The notes below the pieces were generated by a model. The model saw only the letters and a list, made by a program, of their open reading frames with translations. It did not search any database and was not told the origin of the DNA. A DNA stretch of 64,000 nucleotides, from contig OZ038392.1 of the NCBI GenBank assembly GCA_964036045.1, positions 27,334,663 through 27,398,662 of the forward strand. Direction: 5' to 3'. The DNA comes from Eutreptiella sp. 'Long Island Sound 2002' (taxonomy: Eukaryota; Euglenozoa; Euglenophyceae; Eutreptiales; Eutreptiaceae). Positions 11,084 through 21,890 of the stretch are shown piece by piece. How positions within the stretch are numbered: the first letter of the stretch is position 1; the number at the start of each line of letters is the position of its first letter. Both the position numbers and the translations under genes were made by a program.

Positions 11084-12112
11084 TTACTTGCTGTGCTTAT
11101 CGTGCTTCTTCCTACTTCTGAATTCCGCCAGTTTGAGCACCTTTGGCAGTCCGTTGGCAATGCAGTATTCTGAAAATACTGAACTCACGTTCCCTTGGTC
11201 CAAGATAAACGCTGTGTAGGGTTCCCACTTTGCCTCCGCCATAGAGTAGCCCTCCCACTTGACCAAGAATCTCCAACCATGCCTGTACTTCGAACGCAGT
11301 ATAGCTTCCACCTTGTAAATACCCTTTGCTTTCATCTCCTTCCTGTTCAGGTCCGGCAACTGTCCTTCTCCTTCAGAATCCTCCGTGCTCATGAGCTCCG
11401 ACGTCATGTCCTCATCTTGATCATCGTTCAGCTCATCCTCCTCGGCCGCCATTTTGTTGTCGAAACCCCCCAAATCCAGGTCGTACTCCTCCATCAGGGT
11501 GTACCCCTTGAGGAAAGGGAAGCCGACTTCAACCTTTCCCCCAAACCTGGGACTTGCGCGTATCTTAACCGAACTAGGACCCACATCTGTGACCATCAAA
11601 GGACCATAGTAGGGTAAATCTAGGTTGTTCTTTTTCCAGCGCGGTAACCTCTTGTGGTGTACGAGTACCATGTCTCCGATCTGGTATTCAACAGCTTTGC
11701 GCCCACGGTTGCTGCATGTGTTCTCACGTTCCCTGATCTTCTGAAGCAGTTCTTTGGCCTTACTTGCTAACGCAGCTTGTTTTTCCATCCACTCTTTCAC
11801 CTTAGGATTCGCGTCCTGCGGCGTCGGGAACTCCATGTGGAAACCAAGACGAACGAAGAAGAGCTCATGCGGTGAGTAGCCAGTACGCGTGGACACCTGG
11901 TTGTTTATCAGGTATATTGCGTACGGTAGCACTCTCAACCAGTTCCTCCCCTTCTCCTGCGCCATGAGGATCCGCATCACTGTTTTGAAGGAGCAGTTTT
12001 GCCTCTCGCAGAGCGCGTTCTTGGTGCGCAGATAGGGCGTACCAAATTCCATCTCGCAGCCAAGTGTTTCTAGTACGCCTCGGTACCAGTTGCCTGCTGC
12101 TGTTAAGCGCAC
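11084..12112 (-). pseudogene. Element C integrase C-terminal half with chromodomain
   Basis: The catalytic Glu region reads RTKNALCERQNCSF, followed by RTGYSPHELFF. The C-terminal fold has VEYQIGDMVLVHHKRLPRW and YYGPLMVTDVG. After an acidic linker (EEDELNDDQDEDM) comes a chromodomain with YKVEAILRSK, WRFLVKWEGYS and KWEPYTAF. The aromatic and WEP residues of the chromodomain are kept. It is separated from the N-terminal half by a frame break near 12,112-12,152. Confidence 0.85.
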
Positions 12113-12151
12113 GTCCTGATCGGAGTGGATGAACTTCGGTAAACCATAGAC

Positions 12152-12487
12152 TTATACCCATTCTTCAAACAACATTTTCAGCACGGTCTCACTGTCCGCC
12201 TTCTTGTTCATAGGGAACACCCTTGCGAGTCTAAAGAGCCCGCACGTGACCAGCAACGCAAAGTTGTGCCCTGCGTAGTGCGGCAAGTGCATGAAGTCGA
12301 GGTACACGACAGAGTTCACCATATGAGGTATGGGCAGGTTTCCCATTTCTCCGCGATCGACTTGACTGTTCGGCTTTTCTTGGATGCAGTGGCAGTCTTT
12401 CTTCACCGCGGTCATAAGTTTGTTTTTCTCTGACTCGTTCTGGTTGCAGTGAAAGTGGCGGTCGCAGAACCACAAGGACCTCTGCAC
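12152..12487 (-). pseudogene. Element C integrase N-terminal half
   Basis: A His/Cys cluster (CDRHFHCNQ, then KKDCHC) fits the zinc-binding module. VVYLDFMHLPHYAG supplies the first catalytic Asp. The chain ends at LFEEWV, just before the second Asp. That Asp appears across the break as IHSDQDV. The intervening 12,488-12,542 holds no separate feature. Confidence 0.7.
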
Positions 12488-12542
12488 TGCTGCATGACCG
12501 TTGACCGTGTGGCACCATCGGAGCGTTTCTCCGAGATGGGAT

Positions 12543-13832
12543 TCAGGTACACAGACTCGGTCTTCCTTGCACAGCGCGTCTTAAGTCATTGACCACTGTT
12601 CGCCAGCGATCAGCTTGACCTGCCCTGGGTGCAGTTGCTTCATAATCGCAGCGTAATCCTTCAGCAGTTCCTCCTTTCCCCACTTCTTCTGCGGTTGCGT
12701 GGTCTTCATGAACAGGTGGAGTTGCACATCCATCTTGGCGAACACGTCCTTTGCAATTTCCGCTGATGATTGTCCCAAGCGTTGGTTGAACGAGTTGCGG
12801 CTCAGGCAATCGCTTAGCTCGTCCTTGGATGTGGTGAACGGCTAGTCGTAGTTGGGACAGGAATACCCTCCATCGCTGTAGTCTCCTTTGTTCGGGAGGC
12901 GGTGAGTCCATAAAGTACTTGACCGAATCCTGATCACAGAGCCAGGTGATTAGATTGTTACCAATGATCCTCCGTTGACTAGCGAGGACCAGTACTCCTC
13001 CTAGTAGTTCGTGCGCGTACGTGTGATACTTGGAGCGGGCTGCATTCCACGAATTCCAATGTCCGAGTCGAACAAGTCGCCATTCTTCTTCGTTGTACGA
13101 GTGTTTCAGGCTGCTGTCTCGATCTACTCCTTGTGTTCTGAGCCTTTCATTGATTTCTTGACACTGTTCAGGTTGGAGCGCTTGCCAATGAAAGAGAGTA
13201 CCGCCTCCTCCCACATTCGAATTGTCCGAGACGAAGACAATCCCTCCTTTCGGCGGCGGCACTCCCAGAGGTATTGCTTTACAGATTATCCCCTTCAGTT
13301 GCTCCAACTTGTTTTTCTCCTCGTCTGTCCATTTCCATGGGGTGTTGTCTTTGATGAGGTCTGTCAGTATAGCCGAGGACTCAGTGAAATTCCTGACGTG
13401 GCGCCTGTAGAAGTTGCAACCCCCGATGAACTGCCTTATCCTCTTGACTCCTTCGGCTTTCCCCTTGGCTTTGTTGATCGTAAAGTCAATCTGTGGCTTC
13501 AGTTTGTCCGCACACGGTCCCCAATGACCGTCTCGAACTCGGGACCCAAGGTACTCCAGCTCCGTTTTGAAGAACTCGCATTTCGCGACCTTGATACGGA
13601 GATTCTGCTCCACGCACACGTCGAAACACTCCGACAGCAACAGCAGATGGTCCTCGATCGAATCCGTGCCTAGCAGCACGTCGTCGATGTGAGCTTCAGC
13701 AACCGCTCCTCGTTCGAGCAACGCCTGTACTGCGGGTCGTTGTTTGGGGATGGTCAGCACCTGGTTCATCAACTCCTGGAACAGCGCGGGGGCGTTGGCC
13801 ATGCCAAAGGGCATGACCAGCCATGGGAACAC
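12543..13832 (-). pseudogene. Element C reverse transcriptase palm/thumb and RNase H
   Basis: The motifs are FPWLVMPFGMANAPALFQ, then AHIDDVLLG, where the usual YxDD is HIDD with both catalytic Asp present. The thumb has IRQFIGGCNFYRRHV. RNase H is recognisable by FVSDNSNVGGGG (Asp), YAHELLGGVLVL (Glu) and WLCDQDSVKYF (Asp). The last about 100 codons (after IQGRAKRLP) look frameshifted, since the protein character is lost. A parallel frame at 12,581-12,778 continues with LGQSSAEIAKDVF-like sequence. Confidence 0.85.
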
Positions 13833-14310
13833 TTCCGTTTGGTGTCCGAAACGCCATCAACTCCTTGGCACGCTCCGTCAAATTGACTTGCCAGAACCCT
13901 GATCTTTTGTCCATCTTGGACTTGAACTTGCACGACGCGGTGTTTTGGATGGTGTTTGCCATCACAGGGAGACTGCCGGCGTGCAGTTTGATCATCTTGT
14001 TCAGCTTGCGGTAGTCGACGACTAGCCTTTTCGCTGTCGATCAAGGTTTGGCCACCAAGAAACACGGCGAGCAGTGCTCAGGGATTTTCGTGTCCTTGTA
14101 GGCTTCGCACATCCCTGCTTCCACCACCTCTAGGACTTGCCTCATGATCTCATATTGGTCCTCTTTAGACCAGGGGGAACCTCTCGAAGTAATCCGCTGG
14201 TCCTGGAACTCGGGCTTCAGCTCTAAGTCCGTTCTGACCAATGTTTCTGCTTGACCCGGGGGGTGGTAAAGGTCCGAAGGCTTCTTCGTACCTTGCGAGG
14301 ACTTCAGCAA
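13833..14310 (-). pseudogene. Element C reverse transcriptase N-terminal part, frameshifted
   Basis: Two adjoining frames hold the fingers region. 14,041-14,310 has LVRTDLELKPEFQDQRI and ends with HCSPCFLVAKP plus a stop. 13,696-13,995 has SKMDKRSGFWQVNLTERAK (first catalytic Asp) and AFRTPNGSV. Together these match the Ty3 RT start. A frameshift near 13,830 leads into the palm, and another near 14,260-14,300 leads into the upstream linker. Confidence 0.75.
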
Positions 14311-14956
14311 CTCGGGGATCGTGTGCTTGGATCTTCTTCTTGAAGTCCTCAGAAGCCGCCAGATTGCTTTGCCGGGACTCTTTCTGGAGTGTAAGTATCT
14401 CTTTGATCTCGTCGCGGTCCACTTGGTGAAATTGACAGAGGTCGGGATTTCCGTGACACCCGCCGCAGCAGTCGGTGTGTTCCTTCACGCTCTGATCGCC
14501 GTATTCCTGCAGTAGTTCACGCACTTCTCGTAGAGTTAGCGTACTCGCTTGGTCGCAGTGACACACCTGGGACATCTCCCACGGTCCTTGATACTCGCAG
14601 GTACAGGCTGACGGATCATCTTCATATTCAGGGACATACACACTCGTACCCCATTTCATCTTAAGCTTCAGTTGCTTTTCTCGCCATTGCTCTCTCGTCT
14701 GATTTTCTTGCAGGTGTTCTACTCAATGAAAGAGAAGTTGTTTGAGATCCTCCTTCTCCTGCTCCCCGATGGGCCAACTGTCTTTGCTGGGCTTCGCCCA
14801 CTGAGGATCCCTTTTATCGGAGCAGGTCGTCTTGTCGGCCGCCATGCACGCAAAGGCGAGTAAGCACTTGGCTTGGTCATCGAGTTCTCCTCGTTGCGGA
14901 GGTATGTCAGGTTCAGCTTCGAGTAGTAGTGCATCTACCAGATCGTCCCATTTCAC
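14165..14956 (-). pseudogene. Element C Cys-rich linker between methyltransferase-like domain and RT
   Basis: Two ORF pieces in one frame (14,723-14,956 and 14,165-14,659) are separated by a TGA. The first is acidic and helical (WDDLVDALLLEAEPDIPP). The second has a dense Cys/His cluster (CTCEYQGPWEMSQVCHC, then CCGGCHGNPDLCQFH) that could bind zinc. It ends in helical DPRVAEVLARYEEAFGPL, the usual lead-in to Ty3 RT. The Cys cluster has no counterpart in A, B or D and is not recognised. Confidence 0.5.
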
Positions 14957-16166
14957 TGATTAGTACCCCTCGGAGTTGTGAATGGGGATCGTTGACACAC
15001 TTGGATTCCCCCGTGTTCGCTGCACAGGTCTCCTCTTCTCCTTCGCTATCACTTTCCACGTCCAGCGTCGGAGCGTTGACGACAGGTTCTCGTTCCTCCC
15101 ATTGGACCTCAGGGTGATCAGGGAATTTGCTTAGCATCTTTGCTTTTCCCCAACCTCGGTTCTGCCTTGTGACCCACTGTACCTCCTCCCCGTCGAGTTC
15201 TTCCATCGGTACGAGTTTGGTATCCCCGTCCAGTAGATAGAGACACCTGCGCCAGAAAGGTTTCGGTAAAATTTCTTCACTCCCATCTTGGCTGTACATC
15301 GGCAGGTCGGGTAGGATGATCTTCGAGATAGTCAGTCTTTTGAGGAGTTCTTTCCACTTCGTTCCTTTACTTTCCCATTTCTTCCCTTCTGGTACTACTA
15401 AAACTAAGCGCGCTCGGTCGATCGCCACCTTGACCATAACTCTTAAAAGTTGGGAGAACCTTGGATTTGCGTACAGGTGGTTCCACCTTTGTAGCCATCC
15501 CCAATGGTACCAAAAGGCGGAATTGTCCTTGCGGTTGCAGTAAAATTTTGAGTCCGCGTTCTGCTTCGACGCTAACAGCTCAATGAAGTTGGAACCCATC
15601 GGATCTCCTTCCAAAGATAAGTCCGCAAACCCTTGTCTCTTCATCTCCGTCGAAAGTTTGTAGTTCTCAGTACGAGCGAGCTGCGCGTGGAGGGCCACCA
15701 TACCTTCCAGCTTCATGTCTGCGCCTAGGTTGAGCGACAGACGATGGATGATTTGCCCGGAGGGTTTTGGTGTGGTGTCCTCGGTCAGTGGGACTTCCAC
15801 GAGTTGCCTATGTCTCCGTACCAGTAAATGGTGGGGCGCATGCAGGGAGAGGTACTTGATTTGCGGGTTGGCTTCAAAGAAGTTGTTTCCCAGGATCACG
15901 TCAAACGCGTCGGTGTCGAAGGTGGCGAACTAGAAAGGGATGTCCTCTTCTCCCACGTGAACAACTCCTTCCGTCTCCCCACTTGTCAACTGTACTGCTC
16001 CGTTGCCAACCTTGACTCCGAAAACTTCACCCATTTGCGTCTGCCCTTGCTCCACCAGTCTCTCAGCTACTAAGCTGTTACTGGGGCCTGTGTCAAGTAA
16101 CCCATGATACCTTTGCTCCCCCAGTGAGATCAGGCACGCGTAGAGTCTCTTTCCTGAGGTCCCACC
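14913..16166 (-). pseudogene. Element C retropepsin and methyltransferase-like domain (left copy)
   Basis: The N-terminal part (15,869-16,166) encodes the protease with a DTGPS active site and the FDVILGNNFFEA motif. A TAG-type break lies at 15,930. Further on, the frame reads LYANPRFSQLLRVMVKVAID and RLVLVVPEGKKW, matching the NPPF and LVVP segments of elements A, B and D, and ends the domain with CLYLLDGD. An acidic stretch (DVESDSEGEEE) follows before a frameshift near 14,957. Confidence 0.7.
15869..16166. repeat. 298-bp direct repeat, left copy
   Basis: Nearly identical to 21,214-21,511, starting at gcttcaaagaag and ending at gaggtcccacc. It covers most of element C's protease, and the two copies bracket LINE-1. 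Confidence 0.85.
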
Positions 16167-16224
16167 TGACGGGACGGCCCGCCTGGTTCCTATAACAGGT
16201 CATGATTTACTGCAGGCTCTAAGG

Positions 16225-17520
16225 ATGATTGGGCTCCCTGATTCTCAGTTGCGCAAGGCTAATCAGCAACTCACCGAGCAACCGCCACAACTGCAACCAC
16301 CGGTACATGAACTACCAGCCACTCCCCCGCTCCCGATCCCGACCCCGCGTGATTCGGCAATCACACATGCACACCCCGCCCCGGCACCGTATGACAGGCG
16401 CAATGAATCGCAAGACAGGGCCCATGGAGTTCAGCTCCAGATCCCTGGAAGCCCACCGCACAGGGCGACGCTGCAGGCGGACGGACCGCAAAACACACCG
16501 CCACGCAAATTACACACGAGACAACACGCACCTGCACCGACTGAAGTAAAGCCTCCCAATATAAGAGTCAAATCGCACAATTTGAACAAACAGAGTGCGG
16601 AGTCTTTTATCCATGCAGACATGCATGAAGAATGGGACATCTGCTTGTACCAGGAACTTACTCGCGTCCCCTCCCTGCCCTTCGGTTGGAATCCGGGTAA
16701 ATTGCGGCCCAAGGTCTTTAGTTCTGTCCTCCCCTCCAGAGACGAAGGTGCTTGCATAGTCATCTCTGCGAGGCTATCACCTTATGTCTTTGACATTCCC
16801 TCCCCGAGCCCAGGTGCTTTGTGCACGGCCCTCCTAAAACTCCTACACCTCCCTGGTCTACCACCAGTCCTTTTGGTATCGGTCTATGCTCAACCCCCTC
16901 GCCGACCCGAGCTTGAAAAGTCCCTCAATGGTCTTTTTGCGAAGTATCCCATGTACCTGGTGGGAGGTGATTTTAACGCACAGCTGAGCAGCCTGGATAC
17001 AAACAGAACAACGGATAACCGCTGGCGGTGGCTGAGCTCGCTGATTGATAAAACCGAGGCCGTGGACACATTCCGTGCCAAGCACCCAGGGGCCCGTGCA
17101 TACACGCGGTATCGGTCAGCGCTCCTCAACTGTGACACGCGCATTGACTTCATACTGTGCTCAAACCAACTCCTGTCAACGCCGTCGCTGAGGCTGCTTC
17201 AGGCCAGCATACACGATCATGATCGAACCTCAGACCACCACCCCATTTCATGCGTCATACGGCCGCCAAACACACCTTCCTACCCCCCTCCCCCTACACG
17301 ACACGCACACTTCAGGAGGCTAACCCAAGAAGAGCAAATCGATTTCCTGAGCCACATCGAGCCCCTGGAAAGATGGGCGGCGACATTGGACCTGACTCAG
17401 GTACCTGATGCACAGTTTTGCTCATATTTAGACTCTCTGGTGGAGCAAATCGCCGTTGCTTTTCATCGCACCACCAATCCCATGAAACCCCACAAGGAAA
17501 CAAGACTTGAAAGAGAGTAG
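16225..17520 (+). pseudogene. LINE-1 N-terminal region and AP-type endonuclease
   Basis: From the ATG at 16,225 the first about 110 residues are Pro/Gln-rich. The endonuclease core follows: CLYQELTRV (catalytic Glu), YLVGGDFNAQLS (Asp and Asn), RIDFILCSNQ, and RTSDHHPISC (Asp-His). This is the full APE signature used to nick the target DNA before target-primed reverse transcription. It ends at a TAG (17,518-17,520), in frame with the RT that follows. Confidence 0.85.
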
Positions 17521-19233
17521 AAATCGGTACTCAGCAGCCTTTCCGATAACACTGCCTCCAGGAAGTGGACAAAAAAAATTGCGACCCGGCAAAAGAAGCA
17601 GCTTCATTACTCTCTGGTGAAGGGGAGTAAGATGAAACAGGCTAATCAAAGGGCCCTCAAGCCTTGTCAAAAGTCACCCATACAACTCTGGGATAAGTCG
17701 ACTGACCCGCCGAGGCTGGCGACTGACCCAGAGCATGTAGGACGCGTTTTTTCCGAGTGTTTGTCCAAGCTAGGTGGAGATCCTACATTCACTGTTGGCG
17801 ACGACACACTCAACCAGTTCCTCATTCATGTACCTAAATGTACACCTGCAACTAAACATAAGGCCCTGCCACTCCCCACACTGAACTGGCTCAGGGACGT
17901 AACTAAGTCGGCCTCTCCATCCAAAGCCACCTGAGAGGACGAAATTAACTCTTACATAGTTTCGCTCTTGCCTGATGCCCTGCAGAAGGTATTACTCAGG
18001 GCACTTCATTACATTCTGGTCCAGGGCCCTCCGCCTGCTTGGTCCAAGGCCCGAGTGTGCCTCCTTTACAAAAAGGGGGACGCACGTGAACCTTCAAACT
18101 ACCGCCCCATTTGCCTGATTCAGACTCTTGTTAAACTCACCGCTGTGTGGCAGTGCCAACAGCTTTCTGAAGAGACTAGGCAGAATGAGCTACTGCACCT
18201 TTGCCAACACGGAGGGCTTCAGCAGCATAGATGTGGAGACCACATCTATGACGTGGTCGCTCGCACCCTGTTTGGTAAAGGCAGGCTTTATCACTTATAC
18301 TTTGATTTTAATAAAGCCTTTAAATCAGTACCCTTAGCCGCTCTGTGGCGCGTCTTACGAGGTTACGGACTCCCCGATCAGCTGGTAGCCTCCATTGAGC
18401 GCCTCTACACACACGCCTTTGAACAACCGTTTGTGGAAAACAGAGCCACCGCGGGACACTCTCAAAAAAGAGGAGTTAGACAGGGGTGCCCTCTGAGCCC
18501 CCTTCTTTTCATTTTATACCTAAACTTCGTCTTTTTTCACCTGGACACCAAAATCGAATGGGGCTTAGACAAAAGTCTGCATGCCTCTGCCGATGACATA
18601 CTGTTTCAAGCCCGCTCCCTCAGTGACATTAGGCTGGTTTTTGAAGTCTTTGATGAACCAGCGAGGGCCCTCGGCCTCGACATGAACGTTCACAAAACAG
18701 AGCTCCACGTCATGCGAGGCAATGGACACGCCGACATAGTGTCGAGGTACGGAGGAAAAATTTCAACCAAAGACCCCAGAGGCGCCCCCCATGCGGTATA
18801 CAAATACCTAGGGGTGTATTTTTACACATCCGACCATGCAAACAAAGTCCTCGACTTTATTCAGGCGGAAATAGATTCCTTCTATGTTCACCTGGCCCCG
18901 CTCAATCTCAGTGCCACGGAGCTCATTATGCTAACCAACAAGCAACTTATTCCTACGGTTGCATATCGGTTGCTAGCTAGTCCGCTGACTGACGTCCAGC
19001 TTGCTCTTCTTCAGAGTAAAATATGGAGCAATCTGGCTCGCTATGGCAGGTTACCCAGAGGCCTCTCCCCCAAAAACCGCTACGATGGAAGGTCCAAGGG
19101 TTACTTTGGTTTGATGCCGTTTCAGATCTTCATGCGATCACAGATTTATAACTATTCGATCAGATATCTTAATTCTGAAGGCCAGAAGCAGAGCAATTCC
19201 CGGGTCCACAGGGCGCTTACAGCAGAAAAATAA
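17521..19233 (+). pseudogene. LINE-1 reverse transcriptase
   Basis: Same frame as the endonuclease, with a TGA at 17,932-17,934. RT motifs: NYRPICLIQTLVK; LYFDFNKAFKSVP (first Asp kept, AFDS changed to AFKS); KRGVRQGCPLSPLLF; and SADDILF in place of YADD, with both Asp kept. A thumb-like region follows (YKYLGVYF). It ends with TAA at 19,231-19,233, and a TAG follows two codons later. Confidence 0.85.
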
Positions 19234-19245
19234 AACTAGCTCCAA

Positions 19246-19635
19246 GTGGCCTTTGTGGATTCTGTGCATGCCTTGGGGGGCAGATGTCATGGTTTTGGCC
19301 CGTGGAACCCCTGCCCAGTGAAAGCTTTGCAGGAGGGTGAGATCATACATGTGGAGTTCGACACAGGGTGGTACGCAGGAACGGTCCTGAGTCACGACAG
19401 TGAGTCCTCCGTCCTCATTCGTTTCAACACAGATAACACGCTGTTCCACGTCAGGGACAAACACCACACCTTTTCTCTTCATCCGCCTGCCATCACGGGG
19501 CCGGACCCCCCCCCCATCTCGGCACACGCTCAGCTCGCCCCTCCCCTATGCTCACTGCCCGCTCCTCTGCCCCCGTACCCTATCCCTCACAGATGCTCAC
19601 CGATAGGAGAATCCGAGGAAGGATTTCTGTTTTAG
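19246..19635 (+). pseudogene. LINE-1 Tudor/SH3-like segment
   Basis: The same frame reopens after two stops and gives EGEIIHVEFDTGWYAGTVLS, followed by SSVLIRFNTDNTLFHVRD. The G-x-x-I-x-V-x-F-D-x-x-W-Y-x-G-x-V pattern is typical of Tudor-like/SH3-type barrels, such as those that read chromatin marks. It sits between RT and RNase H. A Pro-rich stretch follows, then TAG (19,633-19,635). The domain assignment is by pattern and needs a profile search. Confidence 0.45.
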
Positions 19636-20884
19636 TACAACGAACGACTCCCCCCGCTTCAGGTTTCTGCCTTGCGTGCATGGGGTTGTTTGAGCGTAGC
19701 ATCGGCGGTTGAGCACACACATTCCGACCATTGGCTTTGGGTCTACATCGATGGGTCTTGGGATGACCCACTGGCGGGGTCGGCAGCAGTTTTCGTATGG
19801 CCCGACAGAACAGTATTAGTTTTAGCAGTCTGGCACTCCACTGCCACGTTCTTCGATGTCCACGCAAGGAACCTGGCAGCGTATGGTTGATGACCTTATT
19901 GCCTCATGCACATTTCATTTAGGAGCGGGATGGTTGAAATCCCATGTGGGGTTCCCTGGTAATGAGCTGGCTGACGCCTTTGCCAAGTACTCTGCTTATG
20001 CGTGCATTGTAACACATTTTCATCTCCAGCATCCCACTCGACACTCGGTCACCTTTGATGGGTGCCCATGCATACATAAATTTAGCGGATCACGTCGTCG
20101 TCAGCTATACCCCAGGCATGATCATACCGGAATAGTGACCAGGTTCAGCTTTGACCGGTCCAGGCACTACTCTTGGTTTAGCCCCTTCGCGGATAAATGG
20201 GTCATGGGGGTCAAGGGGGTTTATGGGGCCTCGCCCTTTTGGGACTTGTCTGATCGAAAATGTCCAGACTGCGATGGTCAACACCCGCTTGATCTGGCCT
20301 CATGCGTCGCATTTTGTTCAACCTTCTCCACTCACAGAGCACGTATGGTTGACTCGTGGGGGCCTAACGTCGCCCCGCAGGTACAGAGGTGGATACAGGG
20401 TCTCAGAAAGAAAGGTGAACTCCTTAATTTCGCTAGGACGTTGATCCCTGTTTCATTGTATGAAGCACTCACTGTTGACTCCAGTGGTAAGAGACACCTG
20501 CACGATGCTCTGGCACCACGACGTAAAGCCCTCACATCAGTGATCAAAGACGTTTTCAGTCATCGCAGAGAACACCCATTGCCCGATCCTCTACCTCCTC
20601 CATTAAATCCGAACACCTTCTTCACGTCACACGGCCCCTACAGCACATCAGACAGGCCGGTGCAGGGACGTGACCACCGTTACCACCCCCCCTCGTGTAT
20701 GCCACGCTCAGTAAAGCCGTGCCCACCAGCCGGCACACAGGGACCTAAAAGGCGCAGGACGGACGCCCTGCCTGCACGACCCAAGAAACGTAAGTCGGCA
20801 CCGGCGGCCAGTCCACAGCACGGCCCTACTCCCCCTGAGGACAGGCGACGGCAGTCCATCCAACAGTTTCTCCATCCGAACTGA
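19636..20884 (+). pseudogene. LINE-1 RNase H, Cys/His finger and basic C-terminal tail
   Basis: RNase H starts with WVYIDGSWDDPL (first Asp) and, after a frameshift near 19,860-19,890, ends with FPGNELADAFAKY (last Asp). A finger follows with CPDCDGQHPLDLASCVAFC (C-x2-C-x3-H-x8-C), shared with LINE-2. The last 90 residues are Pro/Arg/Lys-rich (KRRRTDALPARPKKRK) and could be a nuclear signal. The extreme C-terminus, RQSIQQFLHPN, resembles a PCNA-binding PIP box. Confidence 0.75.
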
Positions 20885-21213
20885 TTACTTTGAACCCATT
20901 ATGAACCCTTACAGTCATGCTTCTTGCCAATAGCAACTTCTTGTCCCACTTTGCCCCCGCCTTCGACACCGACTCCCTCTACGCCGCTTGAGTTCTAATT
21001 TCTTTCCTCTCTAACGAGTGCCCTCAACCAACCCCCCCCCCCCCGCGACACCCCCAGTGGCTCCTACCCTGGTGTTTTCTGTACAGACCTCGGCGCTGCT
21101 CAGAACTCAGAAACCCAAAGAGAAAGAGAGTAAGGGAACTGAAGACGTCGTCGATAGAAGCCTATGGAGTTGTATTTAGCCCCTGAGGCCAGCTACGCAC
21201 TTTATCCAGCCCT
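20885..21213. other. LINE-1 3' region
   Basis: No ORF. It contains a C-homopolymer (near 21,031-21,044) and ends at the 298-bp repeat. There is no poly(A) tail, so the exact 3' end of LINE-1 is inferred only from the repeat boundary. Confidence 0.4.
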
Positions 21214-21511
21214 GCGCTTCAAAGAAGTCGTTCCCCAGGATCACGTCAAACGCGTCGGTGTCGAAGGTGGCGAACGAGAAAGGGATGTCCTCTTCTCCCA
21301 CGTGAACAACTCCTTCCGTCTCCCCACTTGTCAACTGTACTGCTCCGTTGCCAACCTTGACGCCGAAAACGTCACCCATTTGTGTCTGCCCTTGCTCCAC
21401 CAGTCTCTCCGCTACTAAGCTGTTACTGGGGCCCGTGTCAAGTAACCCCTGATACCTTTGCTCCCCCAGTGAGATCAGGCACGCGTAGACTCTCTTTCCT
21501 GAGGTCCCACC
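21214..21511. repeat. 298-bp direct repeat, right copy
   Basis: Second copy of 15,869-16,166. On the minus strand it encodes the same protease segment with DTGPS and FDVILGNDFFEA. Beyond the repeat the protein reads QGWIKCVAGLRG and stops, where the left copy has NPQIKYLSLHA. Confidence 0.85.
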
Positions 21512-21514
21512 CCT

Positions 21515-21890
21515 CTACTTCTGTGCGGCCTGAAGGGTCTTGAGAGGAAGCCCGTGCTTCTCGCATTGCTTGAGAAGATACTTCTCCATGGACAACAGCT
21601 TCCTCTTCTTTTTGTTACTTCCTTCCTCTTCAGGTGCTGCTACGGGAGCGGGATTCGGTGCTGGTTTCGGCACAGGTGCTGGCTTCGGCGCAGGCTTCTG
21701 AAATGGCTGCGCACCCGGCTTGGGGTTGCCAGTTTGTCCTTGCTGTTGTGCTTGCTGTTGTGCATCCCAGCCTTCTTCTTGCTTCTTGTCATCCTTCTGC
21801 TTCTTCCAGCAGTTCGAAGCTGCATGGTTTCTCCTTCCACAGCATTCGCAGTGGATGGTAACTTTGAAAGCAGGTGGTGGATGTTCTTGC
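21515..21890 (-). pseudogene. Element C Gag C-terminal part with CCHC zinc knuckle
   Basis: The minus-strand ORF ends at 21,515. It contains VTIHCECCGRRNHAASNCWK, a textbook C-x2-C-x4-H-x4-C nucleocapsid knuckle that binds the element's RNA. Lys/Gln-rich and Pro/Ala repeats follow (KPAPKPAPVPKPAPNPAP). It is directly upstream of the protease, as expected for element C. The N-terminal part of Gag is cut off by the GC-rich element E. Confidence 0.75.

Larger units (their letters stand above)
10624..16166 (-). mobile_element. Decayed Ty3/gypsy element C, pol part
   Basis: Minus-strand order: protease, methyltransferase-like domain, Cys-rich linker, RT, RNase H, integrase and chromodomain. It is a different lineage from A/B and D, judged by low protein similarity. 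LINE-1 interrupts it at its protease; the protease continues at 21,214 and the Gag zinc knuckle lies at 21,515-21,890. Stops and frameshifts occur throughout. Confidence 0.85.
16167..21213 (+). mobile_element. LINE-1: non-LTR retrotransposon with APE endonuclease, RT, Tudor-like, RNase H
   Basis: Plus-strand order: endonuclease, RT, Tudor-like segment, RNase H, Cys/His finger, basic tail. There is no ORF1, so it is 5'-truncated or single-ORF. One reading frame runs from 16,225 to about 19,890, broken only by in-frame stops, and then shifts. No poly(A) tail is visible at 21,213. It lies antisense inside element C. Confidence 0.8.

Noticed and set aside
16225-19890. Alternative genetic code to explain in-frame stops in LINE-1 and element E
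   Set aside because: All three stop codons occur as breaks, and element B and LINE-2 ORF2 use long uninterrupted frames. Decay is simpler.
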